Position numbers and translations under genes: made by a program. The notes below the pieces were generated by a model. It saw only the letters and a list, made by a program, of their open reading frames with translations. It ran no database searches and had not been told where the DNA came from. A stretch of DNA of 64,000 nucleotides. Origin: an uncultured Spartobacteria bacterium. GTDB taxonomy: Bacteria > Verrucomicrobiota > Verrucomicrobiia > Chthoniobacterales > JAATET01. Positions 60,916 through 64,000 of the stretch are shown one piece after another (the stretch's first letter is position 1; each line of letters begins with the position of its first letter). The stretch spans positions 1 to 64,000 of the forward strand of contig CALGTD010000004.1 of assembly GCA_937901895.1 (NCBI GenBank). Direction: 5' to 3'.

Positions 60916-61854
60916 ATGGAAGCAATGGAAACTGCGAAAGTGGATTTGAAAGACATCCTTGTGATTGGCGCCGGCGAGCTTGGGATGGCTGTCCTAAGCG
61001 CGCTCGCGCCGAGGATTCGAGCGGCCGGCCAGCGGCTCACGGTGGTGGTGTCACACCGGACGGCGACCAATCCGACCGGGCGAAACGCGTCGACCCTGGA
61101 AAAATTGCGCGAGCTGGGTGTGGAGGTTGTCGGATTCGACCTGAGCGCCGACGAAGGTGCGCTGACCGGGCTGTTCAAGCCATACCGGACGGTGGTGAAT
61201 TGCAGCGGGTTCGTTGCCGGTCCTGGGACGCAGTTGAAGATCACCCGCGCGGTGTTGAGCGCAGGCGTGAAGCGATACTTCCCGTGGCAGTTCGGCGTCG
61301 ACTACGACATCGTGGGCCGGGGGAGCGGACAGCCGGTATTCGACGAGCAATACGAAGTCCGTCAGCTGCTTCGTGCCCAGCAGAGCACCGAGTGGGTGAT
61401 CGTCTCGACCGGCATGTTCACGAGTTTCCTGTTCGAGCCCTCCTTCGACGTGGTCGATCTCGACCGCCGGACCATTCATGGACTCGGCAGCTGGGATACA
61501 CGAGTCACGGTGACAACACCGGAGGATATCGGAAAACTGACGACCGAGATCCTGCTGACTGAGCCGCGGATCGCCAACGAGATCGTCTACGTGGCAGGCG
61601 ATACGATCTCCTACGGCAAGCTGGCGGAAGTGGTCGAACGCGTCACCGGCCGGACGTTCGAGAAGGAGGAATGGACCATGGACAAACTACTCGCCGACCT
61701 CGCCGCGGCACCGGACGACGTGATGACCCGGTATCGTGCGGCATTCGCCCGCGGCGACGGCATGTGGTGGGACAAGGCCGGCACCTTCAACGCGGAGAAG
61801 GGCATCTCGGTTCAGGACGTCGAGGAATACCTCCGCGCGCGGCTCAGACGGTGA
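60916..61854 (+). CDS. NmrA-like NAD(P)-binding protein
   Basis: The 312-residue protein begins with MEAMETAKVDLKDILVIGAG. The glycine motif GAGELGMAVLSAL and the segments YFPWQFGVDYDIVG and VSTGMFTSFLFEPSF fit the NmrA/isoflavone-reductase-like group of atypical short-chain dehydrogenases. In bacteria they reduce quinones or act as redox sensors. Its place beside the oxidoreductase and the redox-type regulator suggests a common detoxification role. Confidence 0.88.
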   Translation: MEAMETAKVDLKDILVIGAGELGMAVLSALAPRIRAAGQRLTVVVSHRTATNPTGRNASTLEKLRELGVEVVGFDLSADEGALTGLFKPYRTVVNCSGFVAGPGTQLKITRAVLSAGVKRYFPWQFGVDYDIVGRGSGQPVFDEQYEVRQLLRAQQSTEWVIVSTGMFTSFLFEPSFDVVDLDRRTIHGLGSWDTRVTVTTPEDIGKLTTEILLTEPRIANEIVYVAGDTISYGKLAEVVERVTGRTFEKEEWTMDKLLADLAAAPDDVMTRYRAAFARGDGMWWDKAGTFNAEKGISVQDVEEYLRARLRR

Positions 61855-61909
61855 TTTTTTAGGCGGTCGCCCCCACGTGCGACAGAAGGTGCCGGTCGTG
61901 ACTGAAGGC

Positions 61910-62041
61910 ATGAACACCTGCAAAAAAATTTCTGTTGCACGATTCCGACAGTATGCGAACCTGTCGGCGTTCTGGGGGGAACAGTGGGCCGTCGCAGCAT
62001 TCGTTGCGGCGGCCCATATCTTTTCCGGTCGTTCGTCATGA
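61910..62041 (+). CDS. Small protein, 43 residues (copy 2 of the duplicated peptide)
   Basis: The ATG at 61910 gives a protein that begins MNTCKKISVARFRQYANLSA, continues FWGEQWAVAAFVAAAHIF and ends SGRSS. It matches copy 1 at 59216-59320 with mostly synonymous DNA changes. The central part (FWGEQWAVAAFVAAAHIF) is hydrophobic with a few charges and could be a single short helix, possibly a membrane peptide. A GAAGG lies just before the ATG. I know no named family. Confidence 0.55.
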   Translation: MNTCKKISVARFRQYANLSAFWGEQWAVAAFVAAAHIFSGRSS

Positions 62042-62412
62042 GCGACGGGGACGCGAAGGGCTTGTTGTATGCTTGGTGGGTTTGAACATCGGGTCAGGTC
62101 ATAGGCGTGTTCGGAAGATGGGGCGTCCCTGATGAACCGTTCCTATTTCGGTGAACACTCGGGAGGAGCCGGCGGAGTGTCCGTCGGCAGTCGAGCGAAA
62201 GACCTCCTTGCGGGGATAGAAGGAAACGTGGAAGCGGTTCTCAACGAGGTTTAAACGATCGGATCTTCCAGGCCTTCCATCGGATTATACCACCGAGTTC
62301 ACGCAAGCGCTCGCAGGCGCCAGAGCCATTACAATCGATCACCTTGTCGCGATTCCGTCATGAAAAGCTCCGCTTCTCGTGGAAGTTCCTGAGATATCAG
62401 GGCAACAAAAAA
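62042..62412. other. Intergenic stretch, 371 bp
   Basis: I find no gene I can support. A 40-codon frame starts at 62132 (MNRSYFGEHSGGAGGVSVGS, ending at 62254), but it has no clear support. The rest looks like degenerate sequence, perhaps a remnant of a mobile element. Confidence 0.35.
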
Positions 62413-62486
62413 CGGAGCCGACGGGGCTCGAACCCGCAACCTCTGCCGTGACAGGGCAGCGCTCTAACCGATTGAGCTACGGCTCC
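62413..62486 (-). tRNA. tRNA-Asp (GTC)
   Basis: Read on the minus strand the sequence forms a full cloverleaf: acceptor GGAGCCG...CGGCTCC, D arm GCTCAATCGGTTAGAGC, anticodon loop CTGTCAC with anticodon GTC, T loop TTCGAGC. The discriminator is G73, as expected for tRNA-Asp. CCA is not encoded. A T-run follows the 3' end. Confidence 0.97.
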
Positions 62487-62595
62487 AAGGGAGCGCGAAA
62501 TATGCAGGGGCGAAGGGTGGGGTGCAATCTTTTTTCCGAGGAAAATTGAAACGCGAAATTTGCCTCGGGATGCTCCGTCCGCTATCTAGGGGCAA

Positions 62596-64000
62596 ATGGA
62601 GCGGGATGTCGTGATTCTTGGAGGCGCGCTGTCGGGCGCCTCGCTGGGGCTGTTGTTGCGGCGGGAGGCCCCGGATCTCACCGTGCTGATCGTCGAGCGG
62701 AGTGAGCAGTTTGACCGCAAGGTTGGCGAGGCGACGACGGAGATCAGCGGCGAGTTTCTGAACAAGCGGCTGGCGCTCACGAGCTATCTCGCGCACCACC
62801 ACATTTCGAAGCAGGGGTTGCGGATGTGGTTCACGCACGATGCGGACACGCCGTTCGAGGACTGCGCGGAGATCGGCACCAACTACCAGGTGCGGGTTCC
62901 GGCGTTTCAGATCGACCGGGAAAAACTGGATGAACACATCCTGCAATGCGCGGAGGCGGAGGGATGCGAGGTCTGGCGGCCGGCGAAGGTCGAAGAAGTG
63001 AACGGAACCTCGGTATCCGTCCAGCGGGGACCGGACCGGGTCGAAGTGCGTGCGCGGTGGGTCATTGATGCCTCGGGGCGCGCGGCGGTGCTGGCCCGCC
63101 GGAATGGCTTTTTCCGTCAGCTCGACGAGCACCCCACGAATGCGATCTGGGCGCGATTTCGCAACGTGCGGGATTGGGATGGCCATGAAATCCGGACGGA
63201 GTTTCCGCGCTACGGGACCTCCTGCATCGCGGGCCGCGGCGCGGCGACGAATCACCTGACAGGCTACGGGTGGTGGTGCTGGATCATTCCGCTGAAGGGC
63301 GGGGACTTCAGCGCGGGACTCGTTTACGACTCGCGGCTTTTCACGCCGCCTGCGGGAGCGAGACTCGGGGAGCGGTTGAAGGCGCACCTGATGACGCACC
63401 CCGTCGGGCGGGAGATTTTCGCGAATGCCGAGCCGATCGAGAACGACGTGCGCGCGTATTCGAATCTCCCGTATTACAGCGAGAAGATCGCGGGACCGGG
63501 CTGGCAACTCGTCGGCGACGCCGCGGGATTCATGGACCCGCTCTACAGCCCGGGGCTGGACTACTGCTCGTGGACGGTGCGGCTCGCGCTGGCACGGATC
63601 AAGGCCGAGATGGCGGGAACCGCCGTGGATCTCGAGGAAATCAACCGCCGCTTCCGGCAGAGCTACGACACGTGGTTTCGCGCGCTCTACAAGGACAAGT
63701 ATTACTACCTCGGCGATGCGGAGCTGATGTCCGCGGCGTATTGGATGGACATCTCGCTCTTTTATCTCGGGCCGATCCGGGAAATCACCGTGGCCCGTGA
63801 GCAGGACTCGGATTGCCTGCCGTTCAACGGTCCCGTGGACACGAAGGCCGGACGATTCATGAAGTTCTACAACCGCCGGCTTGCCGTGATTGCGCGGAAG
63901 CGCCGCGAGGCGGGCTGCTACGGCCGGCACAACACGGGCTGGCGCGAACTCGGCGACGGTTTTGTGCCCGATCTGCGTGTGGCGCGGTCCTTCTGGCGTG
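62596..64000 (+). CDS. FAD-dependent oxidoreductase, halogenase/geranylgeranyl-reductase-like (partial, runs off the end)
   Basis: The frame starts MERDVVILGGALSGASLGLL with a GGxxSGAS dinucleotide-binding motif and continues for 468 codons to the window edge. GEATTEISGEFLNKRL, WVIDASGRAAVLARR and the FAD-binding VGDAAGFMDPLYSPGLDY are typical of the flavin-dependent halogenase/NAD(P)-FAD oxidoreductase superfamily. The WxWxIP halogenase motif is GYGWWCWIIPLKGG here, so it is only partly conserved. The 3' end is missing. Confidence 0.88.
   Translation, partial: MERDVVILGGALSGASLGLLLRREAPDLTVLIVERSEQFDRKVGEATTEISGEFLNKRLALTSYLAHHHISKQGLRMWFTHDADTPFEDCAEIGTNYQVRVPAFQIDREKLDEHILQCAEAEGCEVWRPAKVEEVNGTSVSVQRGPDRVEVRARWVIDASGRAAVLARRNGFFRQLDEHPTNAIWARFRNVRDWDGHEIRTEFPRYGTSCIAGRGAATNHLTGYGWWCWIIPLKGGDFSAGLVYDSRLFTPPAGARLGERLKAHLMTHPVGREIFANAEPIENDVRAYSNLPYYSEKIAGPGWQLVGDAAGFMDPLYSPGLDYCSWTVRLALARIKAEMAGTAVDLEEINRRFRQSYDTWFRALYKDKYYYLGDAELMSAAYWMDISLFYLGPIREITVAREQDSDCLPFNGPVDTKAGRFMKFYNRRLAVIARKRREAGCYGRHNTGWRELGDGFVPDLRVARSFWR

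Noticed and set aside
62132..62254. A 40-residue frame downstream of the NmrA locus
   Set aside because: It has no repeat partner, no clear ribosome site and no sign of selection.
62464..63930. A minus-strand frame opposite the last oxidoreductase
   Set aside because: The plus-strand gene has clear FAD motifs; the minus frame is rich in arginine and proline and also runs into tRNA-Asp.

Overview
The window is high-GC bacterial DNA that most resembles a free-living Verrucomicrobiota member. The signs are two PEP-CTERM proteins, a Ser/Thr kinase overlapping a Planctomycetes/Verrucomicrobia-type ECF sigma factor, a DUF5069 gene, many secreted glycoside hydrolases (GH38, GH92, GH16, GH43 and a GH64-like protein), and LpxK, which implies a lipid-A outer membrane. 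This placement rests on gene content only; there is no rRNA here.

1-9 kb: The left edge carries a DUF421 gene cut off after 52 codons, next to a short AT-rich stretch that looks like the end of an insertion element. Then comes a minus-strand non-homologous end-joining operon (Ku, then phosphoesterase/ligase LigD, then a separate LigD-type polymerase). After it are a SRPBCC membrane protein, an isochorismatase-type hydrolase, small exported proteins, holA and tRNA-His. 9-19 kb: a two-RCK potassium channel, a GreA-like factor, an ABC-F ATPase, a beta-propeller glycosidase-like protein, a PEP-CTERM protein, and the kinase/sigma pair. 19-26 kb: an AT-richer NlpC/P60 membrane protein, a NitT/TauT-type ABC importer (binding protein, permease, ATPase), a PepSY-like protein, and thrB-lpxK.

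26-40 kb: GH38 mannosidase and GH16 glucanase, then a seven-gene minus-strand respiratory operon. Its order of transcription is COX II-cytochrome c, COX I, COX III, an unassigned membrane protein, a diheme cytochrome c lipoprotein, Rieske protein, and cytochrome b-cytochrome c. It encodes a complete quinol to oxygen chain that probably forms a bc-caa3 supercomplex. An orphan PAS histidine kinase and an AstD-like aldehyde dehydrogenase lie just upstream on the same strand.

40-58 kb: a GH64-like secreted protein with a very basic tail; an ECF sigma factor translationally coupled to a protein that fuses an anti-sigma-like N-terminus to a YfbK-type VWA domain; GH92; a PAP2 phosphatase; PepF; a Mrr-type endonuclease followed by a degenerate 21-bp tandem array; GH43; a rhodanese-YceI fusion; a LamG PEP-CTERM protein; and a DEAD-box helicase. 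58-64 kb: an exported Nudix protein, DUF5069, and an HxlR / quinone oxidoreductase / NmrA locus bracketed by two diverged copies of a small peptide-coding segment. The window ends with tRNA-Asp and the 5' part of an FAD-dependent oxidoreductase gene.

The least explained items are the 21-bp phased array beside Mrr, the duplicated small peptide segment with a synonymous substitution pattern, the unassigned membrane subunit in the respiratory operon, and the hairpin that abuts the start codon of the sigma factor at 44833.
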